The notes: generated by a model not told the origin, from the letters alone. Shown: positions 1 to 8,476, counted from the first letter of the stretch. The stretch: DNA of 64,000 nucleotides from CALBTQ01 sp036725605 (GCA_036725605.1 DAIMDW010000009.1:102544-166543); one strand, 5' to 3'. A program made the numbers and translations.

Positions 1-713
1 CCCGAAACGGTCCAACTGCCCATGAAGCCCACCGGGCCGGTCCAGTCGAACTCGCCGGTCAATTCGTTGGTCACCTTGCGGAAAATGACGTTTTCCAGCG
101 TGCCGGAGAAGGTATCGCCGACCCAGCCGATCTCGTCGATCTGCACGCAGCCGGAGACGCTGACCCACATTTCATCGTAAGCGCCGGTCAACGCGTTGGC
201 GCCGTAGATCATGCCCACGTAGGTGTTCGGATCGCCGTCTTCGATCGTGCCGCCTTCGGCAATCTTCAGGTCGTGCGCGCCCAAGAGCGTATCGTCCGGA
301 TCCATCACCGTCCACTGCAACTGGTCGACCTTCAGGCCGCTCATGCCGATCAGGCCGGCCGCGCCCAGAATCTGGTGACCCATGTACTCGATGCCCGCGA
401 CGATCGTCTGGCCGCCCATGATCGGGGGCTCGCCGACCCAGAAGAATTTCTCCGCCTCGCCCTCGGTCAACGGCGGGCAGTTGATATCATCATCGTCGTC
501 ATCGTCGATCGTATCGTCGTCGTCATCGTCATCATCGTCGTCGTCATCGTCGTCGCCGGTATCGTCGTCGGCCGTGTCGTCGTCATCATCGTCATCGTCG
601 TCGGCTTCGTCGTCGTTGTCGTCGTCGTCATCGTCATCGTCGCACGCCAGCAACGCCACACCCATGGTCATGGTCAGCGCCAACATCAGCGCCAACAACA
701 GTCTGAATTTCAT
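1..713 (-). CDS. Asp-rich lipoprotein, C-terminus cut off by the window edge
   Basis: Reading leftward from an ATG at 713, preceded by GGAGG, the frame stays open to base 1, so the stop lies outside the window. The protein starts with a lipoprotein signal peptide whose lipobox ALLAC puts the lipidated Cys at residue 24. About 45 residues that are almost all Asp follow at once, with a few Thr, Asn and Glu. After this comes an ordinary folded-looking region rich in Gly, Ile and Val (for example GAAGLIGMSGLKVDQLQW). I recognise no family for that part. The acidic stretch is read as a flexible spacer between the membrane anchor and the domain. At least four other lipoproteins in the window share this plan. 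Function unknown. Confidence 0.8.
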   Translation of the reverse strand, partial: MKFRLLLALMLALTMTMGVALLACDDDDDDDDNDDEADDDDDDDDDTADDDTGDDDDDDDDDDDDDDTIDDDDDDDINCPPLTEGEAEKFFWVGEPPIMGGQTIVAGIEYMGHQILGAAGLIGMSGLKVDQLQWTVMDPDDTLLGAHDLKIAEGGTIEDGDPNTYVGMIYGANALTGAYDEMWVSVSGCVQIDEIGWVGDTFSGTLENVIFRKVTNELTGEFDWTGPVGFMGSWTVS

Positions 714-823
714 CTTGTCCTCCACAAATCGGAATATTCTCCCCGTTTATAGCCCGCGCATCACAAAATACTTTGCATTTCTAACAGAAGCGTTCAGGCC
801 GGTCAAGATTCCGTCCGCGCGGC

Positions 824-2482
824 CTAGCGCGCTTCGGCGAAGGAAAGCGGCGCGGTCAGGTCGGCCACGCACGCGCGATCGACCGGATTGAACGGGGCGA
901 GCAGCCAGTCGACGGCCAATTGCCGCAAGCACTGCTGATCCTCGGTGGTCAAACCCAGTTGCGTCGAGCCCAGGTCGATCAGAATCGAATGGTCGCTGTT
1001 GACCGTCACGTAATACGCGCCGCACAGCCCGTCGGCGACCGCCGCGAGCACGTCGACGAACGGCGTGTCCTCGTCCAGCCGCGGCGCAATGACCAGTCCC
1101 GGCAGATCGCTTTGCACCGCCGTACGATCCGCCTGGGGCGGCTCGGCCACGCGCAAGGCCAGCTCCTCGCAGGATACCGCGGCCATCCAGGTGATCTGAT
1201 TGAAGGGCACGTAAGGCGGGCTGAGCCGGTCGAGCACGTAATCGTCGGCGAACTCGTTCCAGCCCGGGAACTCGTGGCACATGACGTTGTCGCTGTACGG
1301 ATTGTACTGGAACGTGTCGCCGTCGTAGGGCAGATCCACCCGCGAGGGCAGCGTCAGCCACGACTCGGCGTACCAGCTCACCAGCGTATCGGTGTTGCCC
1401 TCGCGCCAGTCGGCCAACACGCGCGGCCAACGGGCGAGCAATTGCGGCTGGTCGCCCAGGTGAAAGAGCACGTCGGTGATTTTGTATCCGTCGATGTTGA
1501 GCAGCAGCGGCAGCAGCGGTTCTTCGTCCAGCGCCGTGAGCACCTGCTCGGTCAGCGTCCAGATGTCGATCGCCGCCACCGGGCACAACGGATCGGTTTC
1601 GCAATCCTCGGCCAGCGTCTTGAGCACGCGGTCGATGTCGTGCTTGCCGCTCATCTGCGGCGCGAGCATCGAATCGAACAGGTAGGCTTGGACGTTATCG
1701 CCGTGGCGGCGGACGTATTCGAGCATCAGCCGCGTGCCGTAGCTGTTGCCGAACAGGTAGAGCTTCTCGATGTTCAGCGCGCGCCGCACGTCGTCCAGGT
1801 CGTCGGCGCTGTCGATGGTGGTCATATAGGCCGGGTTGTATTCCACGGGCAGCGCATCCAGGCACTGGCGCACCAGCCGCCGGAACTGCACCTGGTTGCG
1901 GTACGGCTCGCCGATCATCTCCGCCGGGCAGGACAGCGGCGTCGAGGAATAGGACGACCCGCGCCCCTCGACGAACAACATGTGAAACGCGCCGCGCAAC
2001 TCGTTGGCCAGAATGCTGCGCGGGGCCAGTCGGAACAGCGTCAGGTTGCGCAAATTCGGATCGGGACCGCCCAGGTGCACCGCCAGCACGCCGGCGGGAC
2101 TCTTGGCGATCGAGGGCACCACGGCGAAGCGGATGGGGATCGTTTTTTCGCTTTCCAGATCGTTGCGGTTCCAGGTCGATTGAATCTGGCCGCACCGCGT
2201 GTCCCAGGGGATGAAGGCCTGGAGGTTCGGCTCGAAAAATTCCGCGCAATCGACCCACTCGATGTCCGAGGGCGGCGGTTCGGGCGTATCGTCGTCGGTG
2301 GGCGTCGTATCGTCGTCGTCGCCGTCGGGGCCGGGGCCGAGCGAACCGCCGTCGTCGACGATATCGTCGTCATCGGCCAACGGCGGACGATCGACCTCGT
2401 CGTCGGACCCCTGGCAGGCCGCCGCGAGCAACACGAGCGGCAGCAGCCAGAGCCACCAGCGGATACGTTTGCGGTTCATCAT
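824..2482 (-). CDS. Lipoprotein alpha/beta hydrolase, tripeptidyl aminopeptidase-like (S33)
   Basis: 552 residues. The N-terminus is a lipoprotein signal (lipobox LAAAC, Cys23) followed by an acidic, Asp-rich linker to about residue 70. The rest is an alpha/beta hydrolase of the tripeptidyl-peptidase / proline iminopeptidase type. Visible features are an oxyanion-region HLGGPDPN near residue 137, the nucleophile elbow GNSYGT with Ser247, a late Asp in APRLDEDTP (about 468) and a His in NSDHS (about 499). Substrate is probably short peptides taken from an N-terminus, acting in the envelope. The gene lies 9 bases downstream of the M18 aminopeptidase on the same strand, so the two probably form a peptide-degrading operon. 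The family call is firm; substrate specificity is inferred. Confidence 0.85.
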   Translation of the reverse strand: MMNRKRIRWWLWLLPLVLLAAACQGSDDEVDRPPLADDDDIVDDGGSLGPGPDGDDDDTTPTDDDTPEPPPSDIEWVDCAEFFEPNLQAFIPWDTRCGQIQSTWNRNDLESEKTIPIRFAVVPSIAKSPAGVLAVHLGGPDPNLRNLTLFRLAPRSILANELRGAFHMLFVEGRGSSYSSTPLSCPAEMIGEPYRNQVQFRRLVRQCLDALPVEYNPAYMTTIDSADDLDDVRRALNIEKLYLFGNSYGTRLMLEYVRRHGDNVQAYLFDSMLAPQMSGKHDIDRVLKTLAEDCETDPLCPVAAIDIWTLTEQVLTALDEEPLLPLLLNIDGYKITDVLFHLGDQPQLLARWPRVLADWREGNTDTLVSWYAESWLTLPSRVDLPYDGDTFQYNPYSDNVMCHEFPGWNEFADDYVLDRLSPPYVPFNQITWMAAVSCEELALRVAEPPQADRTAVQSDLPGLVIAPRLDEDTPFVDVLAAVADGLCGAYYVTVNSDHSILIDLGSTQLGLTTEDQQCLRQLAVDWLLAPFNPVDRACVADLTAPLSFAEAR

Positions 2483-2491
2483 CCCCCGCCG

Positions 2492-3784
2492 TCAGCGCAC
2501 CGGGTCGACCGATCCGCCCAGGTGCGTTCTCAACAGGTTGGTCATCAGCGCGGCGTCGTCCACGTGCATCGTTTCACGAATCGAGTGCATCGAGAGCATC
2601 GGCGCGCCGACGTCGACCGTGGCGATGCCCAGGCGCGTGGCGCTGATCGGGCCGATGGTCGAGCCGCAGGGCAGATCGGCCCGCTGCACGTAGCGCTGCA
2701 CCGGCGTCTGCGCCGCCGCGCCGCATTGTTCCAGATAGGTCTGCGTGGCCAGCGAAGTTGCGTAGCGTTCGTTGGCGTTGATCTTGATCACCGGGCCGCC
2801 GCCCAGCATCGGTTTGTGTTTGGGCTCGTGCATGTCCGCGTAGTTCGGATGCACCGCGTGTGCGCCGTCGACGCTCACCAGCAGGCTGCGCGCGATCGCC
2901 CGGTGCAACGCCTCGCGCTCGCCGGCCAGGCGTTCGAGCGCCACATCCAGGAAGGTCGAACCCGCGCCGCGCGCCGTATTCGAGCCGCACTCCTCGTTGT
3001 CGAACAACACGATCAGCGCACTGGTCGCCGGGTCGGCCGGCAGCGCCGTGAGCGCCCGCACCGCGCAATAGCACGAGAGCAGGTTGTCCACCCCGCGCGT
3101 GAACAGCAGTTGTTCGTCCAGCCCGCCCAGCGCCGGCGGCTGCGCGTCGACCACCTCCAGGCGATGATCGACGATCGCCGCGGGCTCGACGCCCAATTCG
3201 TCGGCGAGCAGTTGCCGCAGCGGATCGCTCTCCAGGCGCTTCTTGTCGCCCAGCGCCAGCAGCGGCCGCATGTGCTTCTGCTTGTCGAGCTTGAGGCCGT
3301 CGTCGTTGACCTTGCGATTGAAGTGGATCGCCAGGTTGGGAATGCGGCAGATCGGCCGCTCGATGTGCACCGCGCGCTCGCTCAGGCCGTCGCCGTCGCG
3401 CACGACCACGCGCCCGGCGAGGGTCAGATCGCGGTCGGTCCACGTCGCCAGGATCGGCCCGCCGTACACCTCGACGCCCAGTTGCAGGTAGCCCTCTTTT
3501 TCCACCGCCGGGTTGGGCATCAGGCGCAGCCCCGGCACGTCGGTGTGCGCGCCGGCGATGCGAAAACCGCTTTCGGCCGGAGCCTTCGCCCCGACGCGCC
3601 CGGCCAGCAGCGAGCTGTGGCCGCGCGTGACGAAAAAGGCGTCGCCCGGCAGCGGCTGCCATTCATCCTCTTCGCGCAACCGGGTGAAGCCGGCCCGCGT
3701 CAGTTCGTCGGCGGCCCAGGCGACCGCGTGCATGGCGGTCGGCGAGGCGGCGAAAAAATCCAGCAGTTGCTTCGCGTCGCTCAT
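2492..3784 (-). CDS. apeB: M18 family zinc aminopeptidase
   Basis: 430 residues, the usual length for M18 (aspartyl aminopeptidase-like) enzymes, which are cytosolic dodecamers that remove N-terminal residues from peptides. Metal and catalytic motifs are in order: AHTDVPG (His80, Asp82), GVDN (Asp233), FDNEECGS (Glu264-Glu265), the HPNYADMHEPKHKP block at about 310-325, and the C-terminal MHSIRETMH segment with the last His ligand. There is no signal peptide. The start codon overlaps the end of the upstream glycosyltransferase by four bases (ATGA), indicating translational coupling, and the peptidase lipoprotein follows 9 bases later. The symbol reflects the family and not proven orthology. 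Confidence 0.93.
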   Translation of the reverse strand: MSDAKQLLDFFAASPTAMHAVAWAADELTRAGFTRLREEDEWQPLPGDAFFVTRGHSSLLAGRVGAKAPAESGFRIAGAHTDVPGLRLMPNPAVEKEGYLQLGVEVYGGPILATWTDRDLTLAGRVVVRDGDGLSERAVHIERPICRIPNLAIHFNRKVNDDGLKLDKQKHMRPLLALGDKKRLESDPLRQLLADELGVEPAAIVDHRLEVVDAQPPALGGLDEQLLFTRGVDNLLSCYCAVRALTALPADPATSALIVLFDNEECGSNTARGAGSTFLDVALERLAGEREALHRAIARSLLVSVDGAHAVHPNYADMHEPKHKPMLGGGPVIKINANERYATSLATQTYLEQCGAAAQTPVQRYVQRADLPCGSTIGPISATRLGIATVDVGAPMLSMHSIRETMHVDDAALMTNLLRTHLGGSVDPVR

Positions 3785-4755
3785 GGTTCATCCTTTCGCG
3801 GCCCGGCCGGGTCACGCAGATAATAAATCGGTTTGTTTTGCGCTTCGTGATACACGCGCACGTTGATCTCGCCCAACAGGCCCATCAGCACGAACTGCAC
3901 GCCGACCAGCGTGAACAAAATGCCGGTGAGGAAAAACGGGTTGCCGGTCATGTCCATGCCGCCGATCAGCTTCATCAGCAGCACCGCGACGAAGCTGCCC
4001 ACGCCGGCCAGCCCCGCCAGCAACCCGATGCCGCCGAAAATGCGAATCGGCTTGGTCGACCATTTGAGCATGAACACCACCGTCGCCAGATCCAGCAGCA
4101 CGCGGTAAATGCGCCCCATGCCGTACTTGCTCGTCCCCTGCCGTCGCGCATGATGCCGCACGGGCATTTCCACCACGCGCGCGCCGACCCACGTGGCCAG
4201 CGCCGGAATGAAGCGATGCATCTCGCCGTACAGCCGCACGTCCTTGATGATCTCGCGCCGGTACGCCTTGAGCGTGCAGCCGTAGTCGTTCAGACGCACG
4301 CCGGTGATCGCGGAAATCATCCGGTTGGCCACGCGCGAGACGAACATGCGCGGCGCTTCGTCCTGCCGCTTTTGCCGCCAGCCGCTGACCACGTCGTAGC
4401 CCTGCGCGATTTTCTCCAGCAGCGGCGGAATGTCGGCGGGATCGTTCTGCCCGTCGGCGTCGAGGGTGACGACGATCTCCCCGCGCGCGGCGTCGATGCC
4501 GGCCGAAAGCGCGGCGGTCTGGCCGAAGTTGCGGCGTAGATGCAGCGCGACGATTTCGGGAGATTGCGCGGCCAGGTCGTCCAGCAGTTTATCCGAGCCG
4601 TCGGTGCTGCCGTCGTCGATCAGCAGGATCTCGTAGCGGCGGCCCAGCGGCGCCACGTACCTGCGCACGTCGGCGACCAGCGTCGCGACGCTTTCCACTT
4701 CATTGTAAACCGGAACGACGATGGACAATTCCATCGCGGCCGCCTTCTTCGCCAT
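3781..4755 (-). CDS. Family 2 glycosyltransferase with two C-terminal membrane helices (DPM1/ArnC type)
   Basis: About 324 residues. The N-terminal GT2 fold is clear: SIVVPVYNEVESV at the start, LIDDGSTDGS, and the nucleotide-sugar-binding DADGQNDP. Two hydrophobic helices follow near the C-terminus (around GGIGLLAGLAGVGSFVAVLL and FFLTGILFTLVGVQFVLMGL). This layout is typical of polyprenyl-phosphate glycosyltransferases that build lipid-linked sugars for envelope glycans. I chose the ATG at 4755, which has a GGGGGAA sequence just upstream, over a TTG seven codons earlier at 4776. It is the first gene of an apparent operon with the M18 peptidase (four-base overlap) and the peptidase lipoprotein. 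A functional link to those peptidases is not obvious. Confidence 0.9.
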   Translation of the reverse strand: MAKKAAAMELSIVVPVYNEVESVATLVADVRRYVAPLGRRYEILLIDDGSTDGSDKLLDDLAAQSPEIVALHLRRNFGQTAALSAGIDAARGEIVVTLDADGQNDPADIPPLLEKIAQGYDVVSGWRQKRQDEAPRMFVSRVANRMISAITGVRLNDYGCTLKAYRREIIKDVRLYGEMHRFIPALATWVGARVVEMPVRHHARRQGTSKYGMGRIYRVLLDLATVVFMLKWSTKPIRIFGGIGLLAGLAGVGSFVAVLLMKLIGGMDMTGNPFFLTGILFTLVGVQFVLMGLLGEINVRVYHEAQNKPIYYLRDPAGPRKDEP

Positions 4756-4927
4756 CGGTTCCCCCGCCTGCCGCAAGTGAAAACGTATTGTGCCTCAAAC
4801 GAGGTTTTTTAACAAGTTCGCATAAGAAAAAACCCGTGGGCGGTCATCGCGAACGGTGGCGCTGATACGCCGAACAAAGTGAGGCTTATCAGTGTTTCGT
4901 TCAGCATTAAACATGTCCCAACACAGC

Positions 4928-5008
4928 TTTCGCCTGACGGCGAAAACTAGGGCACACAAGAAAAGCGTTTTTCTCGGTGTGCCACACTTTTACGTGTATG
5001 TGAGGCGA
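4928..5008. repeat. Intergenic hairpin-rich repeat (copy 1)
   Basis: This gap holds two strong nested inverted repeats: TTTCGCC(4928-4934)/GGCGAAA(4939-4945), and GGCACAC(4951-4957)/GTGTGCC(4977-4983) with an inner GAAAAGCGTTTTTC. The layout (a small GC hairpin ending in GAAAA, then an A-run/T-run hairpin, then a third inverted repeat) matches elements near 12001-12095 and 17561-17655. No coding region is visible between 4777 and 5032. Membership of the same repeat family is judged by layout more than identity, so it is less sure than for the other two. Confidence 0.5.
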
Positions 5009-5032
5009 AAAAAACCAGACCTGGTTTTAAAG

Positions 5033-5056
5033 AAAAAACCCGGCCGCGGGGCCGGG
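5033..5056 (-). terminator. Rho-independent terminator after the small membrane protein gene
   Basis: Perfect 7-bp stem CCCGGCC/GGCCGGG (5039-5045 with 5050-5056) around a 4-base loop. Read on the minus strand it is followed by a run of six T. It lies 22 bases past the stop of the minus-strand gene at 5078, so it closes the operon that comes from the right. Confidence 0.88.
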
Positions 5057-5077
5057 TCGGTTCGGTTTCGTTGCGCC

Positions 5078-5206
5078 TCAGAAATAAAGGAAGAAGACCG
5101 TCAGACCGACCAGCCCGGCCACGGTCATCGCGGGCAGCAACAGCCATAGGTCTTTGGCTTCCATGGCGTCCGGGTGCGGATCGTTGTGCGGCGCAAACTC
5201 GCTCAT
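5078..5206 (-). CDS. 42-residue single-pass membrane protein
   Basis: ATG at 5206 overlaps the stop codon of the HAMP protein gene by four bases (ATGA), and a strong terminator follows its own stop. The product has about 19 polar N-terminal residues (MSEFAPHNDPHPDAMEAKD) and then one hydrophobic helix to the end (LWLLLPAMTVAGLVGLTVFF). Translational coupling suggests it works with, or is assembled beside, the HAMP-domain protein. No family recognised. It is short enough to be missed by gene callers; the overlap and terminator are the main reasons for accepting it. Confidence 0.65.
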   Translation of the reverse strand: MSEFAPHNDPHPDAMEAKDLWLLLPAMTVAGLVGLTVFFLYF

Positions 5207-5778
5207 TTCGTGATGTACCCTTCGTTCTTGACCCGCGTGGATTCCGCTTCGCCGCGCAGGCGTTTGATCATCTCCATCGCGCGCTCGTGGTCGAAGCCGT
5301 CCTGGCCGAGCACGTCGATCAATTCGCCCAGGCCGGTTTCGATATTATTGAGCGTCTCGATGTCGTCGCGCACGCGGCTGCGCAGTGCTTCCTGCATGCT
5401 GTTGAGCGAGGCGGCGAGGTTCTTGAATTCGTCTTTTTCGCGCAGTTGCAGGTTGCGCGTGTAGTTGCCTTCCTTGATCCAGTTCATGTGACGGTTGAAG
5501 GCGTACACCGGGCCGACCACGCGGTGCGAGAAACGCACGCCGGACCAGATGGTGAAGGCCACGAACACGAGAATGACCATCAGCATCGCGATGATCGCCC
5601 CGTTCAGATCGCTTTGCGCGGAATCGGCGGGCACCGGTTCGTTGCCGCCGACCATCAATATCAAAATGCCCGCGGCGCCCAAGGCAACAATGAAGACCAC
5701 AAGCAGCGCGACGTACTTGCTCTGGAACTGCTTATCGATGAAGTACCGTCGACGGCGGTTCTGGCCTTGCTGATTCAT
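5203..5778 (-). CDS. HAMP-domain membrane protein
   Basis: 191 residues. A short basic N-terminus (RRRRYFIDKQFQSKYV) leads into a first membrane helix (about 22-42), a periplasmic loop of only about 20 residues, a second helix (about 64-84), then a HAMP-like segment starting at the VVGPVYAFNRHMNWIKEGN motif and a helical coiled-coil-like tail. No kinase, cyclase or methyl-accepting domain follows, so it is a stand-alone HAMP protein that could pass a signal to a partner. The 42-residue membrane protein is translationally coupled downstream. An HD-GYP and a PilZ gene lie upstream on the same strand, suggesting a signalling neighbourhood. Ligand unknown. Confidence 0.75.
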   Translation of the reverse strand: MNQQGQNRRRRYFIDKQFQSKYVALLVVFIVALGAAGILILMVGGNEPVPADSAQSDLNGAIIAMLMVILVFVAFTIWSGVRFSHRVVGPVYAFNRHMNWIKEGNYTRNLQLREKDEFKNLAASLNSMQEALRSRVRDDIETLNNIETGLGELIDVLGQDGFDHERAMEMIKRLRGEAESTRVKNEGYITK

Positions 5779-5851
5779 CCCATTCCTCCTGAGAAAATGA
5801 AGCCCTCACGAGCGTTCTATATTCTACGGTTCGCCCGCCTTGTCAAATGGC

Positions 5852-6589
5852 TCAGTCGATCGTCAGTTTGAATCGGTCGATCTCGCGCCGCAAATCCGGA
5901 TCGGTGCGCAGCAGTTCGACCAACGCATCCACGGACTCTTTGTCGTAGGTCTTGCCGGCCTCCTTCTGGAAAAACGCGATGACCTCCTGTTCCTTGTGCG
6001 CCTCGCGATAGGCCCGGCGCACGATCATCGCCACGAAGGAATCGGCCAGACCCAGGATCATCGCCTCGCGCTGGATTTCGCCGTTGGCCAGACCCTCGGG
6101 GTAGCCGCTGCCGTCCAGGCGCTCGTGGTGCTGGAAGATCAGCGTGCTCACGTCCCACGGGTAGATGATCGGTTCGACGATCTGCGCGCCGATGTGCACG
6201 TGCTCGCGCATGGCCAGCAGGTCCTCTTCGCTCAGATCCTCGCGCTTGGTCAGCAGGTCGCCGGCGATGCCGATCTTGCCGACGTCCAACAGCGTGCCGG
6301 CGATGCGCACCCGCTCGCATTCGTCCTCGCTCAAACCCAGCTTGCGCGCCAGGGTTACCGCCAGGATGCTGACCATCGTCGAATGGCCGACCGTAAAGGG
6401 GTCGCGCGCCTCGATGGCCCGCACCAGCGCCTGAATGGTCGAGAGGTACGCCAGCTTCAGCCGGATTTCGCCGGTGGCCAGCGCTTCGCCCTCGCGATGC
6501 AACGCTTCGCGCAGCGCATGCACCTCGCCTTTGAGCCGCGCGTTCTCCTCCCGGAGCGCATCGACCTTGTCTTGCAGATCATCGCACAT
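5852..6589 (-). CDS. HD-GYP family protein with altered HD motif
   Basis: 245 residues. Residues 1-40 form a likely coiled coil. The HD-GYP domain runs from about 50 to 210: GHSTMVS (His69), LLDVGKIG at 100-107, MREH (His130), HHERLDGSGYP (154-164, GYP intact), and ADSFVAM. HD-GYP proteins degrade cyclic di-GMP. Here the first His of the signature HD pair is Leu101, while Asp102 and the other His residues remain, so metal binding and catalysis may be weakened or lost. It lies 12 bases downstream of the PilZ gene on the same strand, which fits a c-di-GMP signalling pair. It could act as a sensor or scaffold instead of an enzyme. Confidence 0.85.
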   Translation of the reverse strand: MCDDLQDKVDALREENARLKGEVHALREALHREGEALATGEIRLKLAYLSTIQALVRAIEARDPFTVGHSTMVSILAVTLARKLGLSEDECERVRIAGTLLDVGKIGIAGDLLTKREDLSEEDLLAMREHVHIGAQIVEPIIYPWDVSTLIFQHHERLDGSGYPEGLANGEIQREAMILGLADSFVAMIVRRAYREAHKEQEVIAFFQKEAGKTYDKESVDALVELLRTDPDLRREIDRFKLTID

Positions 6590-6601
6590 GTCGCCGCCTC
6601 C

Positions 6602-6997
6602 CTATTCGTCGGCCAACAACGCCTTCTTTTTAATCAGCTGGGTGATCGCCACCATATCTTCTTCGGAAAGATTGACGAACTCAACGCCCATGCCGGGATT
6701 GCGGTTTTTCTTGCCGGGCTTGAACTCGTTGATCCAGGCCACCTTGCCCTTCACTTCGATTTTCCGGTCGTTGGTGGGCAACGAGAAATGCATCTTGATC
6801 ACCGTACCCACCGGCAGCGGATTGCGCGTGGCCAGGAAAATGCCGCCGCGGCTGACATTGGAGGTGTACTCAAACAGAAAGGTGTCTTCCGACAGCAGCT
6901 CGTAATCGACGCGCGCTTTCAGATGCACGCGGATGTCGCGCCGTTTTTCCGCCGAACTCTTCTTCCCTTTTCCACCTTTGGTTTGTCCATCGCTCAT
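6602..6997 (-). CDS. PilZ-domain protein, probable c-di-GMP receptor
   Basis: 131 residues, a single PilZ domain after a basic, disordered N-terminus (SDGQTKGGKGKKSSAEKRR). The c-di-GMP-binding signature is split as usual: an arginine cluster EKRRDIRV at about 17-24 and NVSRGGIF at about 48-55. The rest has the beta-barrel pattern, including GTVIKMHFSLP and GMGVEFVNLSEED. PilZ proteins change conformation on binding cyclic di-GMP and then control motility, polysaccharide or gene expression partners. The HD-GYP gene follows after 12 bases, so the two are probably co-transcribed. Confidence 0.9.
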   Translation of the reverse strand: MSDGQTKGGKGKKSSAEKRRDIRVHLKARVDYELLSEDTFLFEYTSNVSRGGIFLATRNPLPVGTVIKMHFSLPTNDRKIEVKGKVAWINEFKPGKKNRNPGMGVEFVNLSEEDMVAITQLIKKKALLADE

Positions 6998-7024
6998 AAT
7001 AGTCTCCCTGCGTCTCGATCGAAC

Positions 7025-8476
7025 CTATTGCACGACGAAATTTTTCACCGACCGCTCCATGTCGTCCATCCACCATTGCACTCGATATTGGCCGGGAGTC
7101 GTCCAGACTCCTGTGCGCACGATGGCGATCTCGTTCCCGAAAAACTCCATGACAAACCGTTCGTCCACCACCGGCTGGCCCGCCGGATTTTCCACGCGCA
7201 GGCGAATCGAATGTTCACCTGCCGCCTTGTTGACCACGAATGTCAAATACACACGTTGTTTCCCGGCCGCCGCCGGTCCGCTTTGCGTCACCTTACGCTG
7301 CTCCGGCGAATACGCCAGGCCCTCTTCGGCGCGCGCGATGAACCCCGGCGAGGGCGGCAACGGCGGTTCGGTCTCCAGTTTCAGCGCCGCCTGCAATTCG
7401 GCGGCCGCCTCGCCCTGCGCGTCGAGCACCCACAGCGCGTGCAGGCACTGGCGCGCGCGCAACACGTCGCCCAAGTACTGCGCGTGCAGCAGGCCCAGGC
7501 GTTTCCAGACGTCGGCCTGCCGGAAGTCGGCGATCAGGGCCAGTTCCAGTTCCTGCGCGGCCATCTCGGCCTGGTCGCGGCCGAAGTAGAAATCGGCCAT
7601 GCGCAGATGCTCGTCGGCGTCGACCTGGTCGGAATAATTTTCCAACGAAAACACGTCGCGCCGCAAATCGTCGGGGGATTTAATCTTCGCCCGGCCCGCC
7701 TGCGTGTAACGCCGCGAGGCATCGACCTGATTCATCGCCAGCAGCACGCGGCCGATCAGCAACGACGGGGTCGGGTCGTTCGGGTCCAGCGAAGCCGCCG
7801 CGAAGTACGCGGTCAACGCCGCTTCGCGATCGCCCTCGCGCTCGACCAGCAATCCGTAATCGACGTACACCTCGGCGGCCAGACTCTTATAGGTTTGGTT
7901 GTCCGGTTTGAGAATCAACAAGTGCCGCGCCATCTCGCACGCCGTCAGCAGATCGCCGCGGTAATGCAGAATGCGCACGGCCATGCGCACCACTTCCGGC
8001 TCGTCGGGCGCGACGCTCAAGGCCAGGTTCAGCTCGCGCTGCGCATCGTCCAGCCGATCACGCCACAGCCAAAACTCGATCATGATCAAGCGCAGCTCCC
8101 ACCGCTGCGGATAGTCGCGCACCGCCTGCTCGGCGACCTTGAACGCTTCGTAGTGCTGCCGGATTTTCAAAAGCGAATAGGCTTGGTACACGCGCGCATC
8201 GTCGCGCATCGGAAAATTGGTCACGCCCACGTCGGCCGCCTGGCCCAGCAGCTCGGCCGCTTCGGCGTAACGACCCGCTTTGTAGGCCGCCAATCCCTGG
8301 TCGTACAACTGCTTCGCCGCCGCGTGAATCGGCCCATGATAACTTTTCGCCGCGCGCCGCGCTTCGTCGTATTGACCGCTGGTGGAAACCTTCGTTTGCT
8401 GCTGGGCGCACGCGAAAACCCACGCCAGACAGGCCAAGGCGAGCATGATTGAGAGAAGGCTTTTTATCCTACGCAA
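7025..8476 (-). CDS. TPR-repeat lipoprotein
   Basis: About 483 residues from the TTG at 8476, chosen because it gives a compact lipoprotein signal peptide (RRIKSLLSIMLALACLAWVFAC) and has AAAGGG upstream. A GTG at 8530 would add 18 residues that do not look like a signal. After the lipid-attachment Cys come many TPR-like helical pairs (YKAGRYAEAAELLGQAADVG, LAYFAAASLDPNDPTPSLL, ADFRQADVWKRLGLLHAQYL), then a C-terminal beta-rich domain of about 110 residues. TPR lipoproteins commonly act as envelope assembly or secretion scaffolds; no specific partner can be read here. It lies 27 bases upstream of the PilZ gene on the same strand. Confidence 0.8.
   Translation of the reverse strand: MRRIKSLLSIMLALACLAWVFACAQQQTKVSTSGQYDEARRAAKSYHGPIHAAAKQLYDQGLAAYKAGRYAEAAELLGQAADVGVTNFPMRDDARVYQAYSLLKIRQHYEAFKVAEQAVRDYPQRWELRLIMIEFWLWRDRLDDAQRELNLALSVAPDEPEVVRMAVRILHYRGDLLTACEMARHLLILKPDNQTYKSLAAEVYVDYGLLVEREGDREAALTAYFAAASLDPNDPTPSLLIGRVLLAMNQVDASRRYTQAGRAKIKSPDDLRRDVFSLENYSDQVDADEHLRMADFYFGRDQAEMAAQELELALIADFRQADVWKRLGLLHAQYLGDVLRARQCLHALWVLDAQGEAAAELQAALKLETEPPLPPSPGFIARAEEGLAYSPEQRKVTQSGPAAAGKQRVYLTFVVNKAAGEHSIRLRVENPAGQPVVDERFVMEFFGNEIAIVRTGVWTTPGQYRVQWWMDDMERSVKNFVVQ

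Noticed and set aside
382..891. Serine-rich plus-strand frame, and other Ser-tract or Thr-Met-tract frames over Asp tracts
   Set aside because: They are the opposite-strand or shifted readings of GAC/GAT Asp codons; the lipoprotein frames have signal peptides and ribosome binding sites.
920..3823. Plus-strand open frame of 967 codons
   Set aside because: It is antisense to the hydrolase and M18 peptidase genes, has Arg/Gln/His-heavy composition typical of GC-rich shadow frames, and shows no motif.
5840..8452. Plus-strand open frame of 870 codons
   Set aside because: It is antisense to four real minus-strand genes (HD-GYP, PilZ, TPR) and has shadow-like composition.
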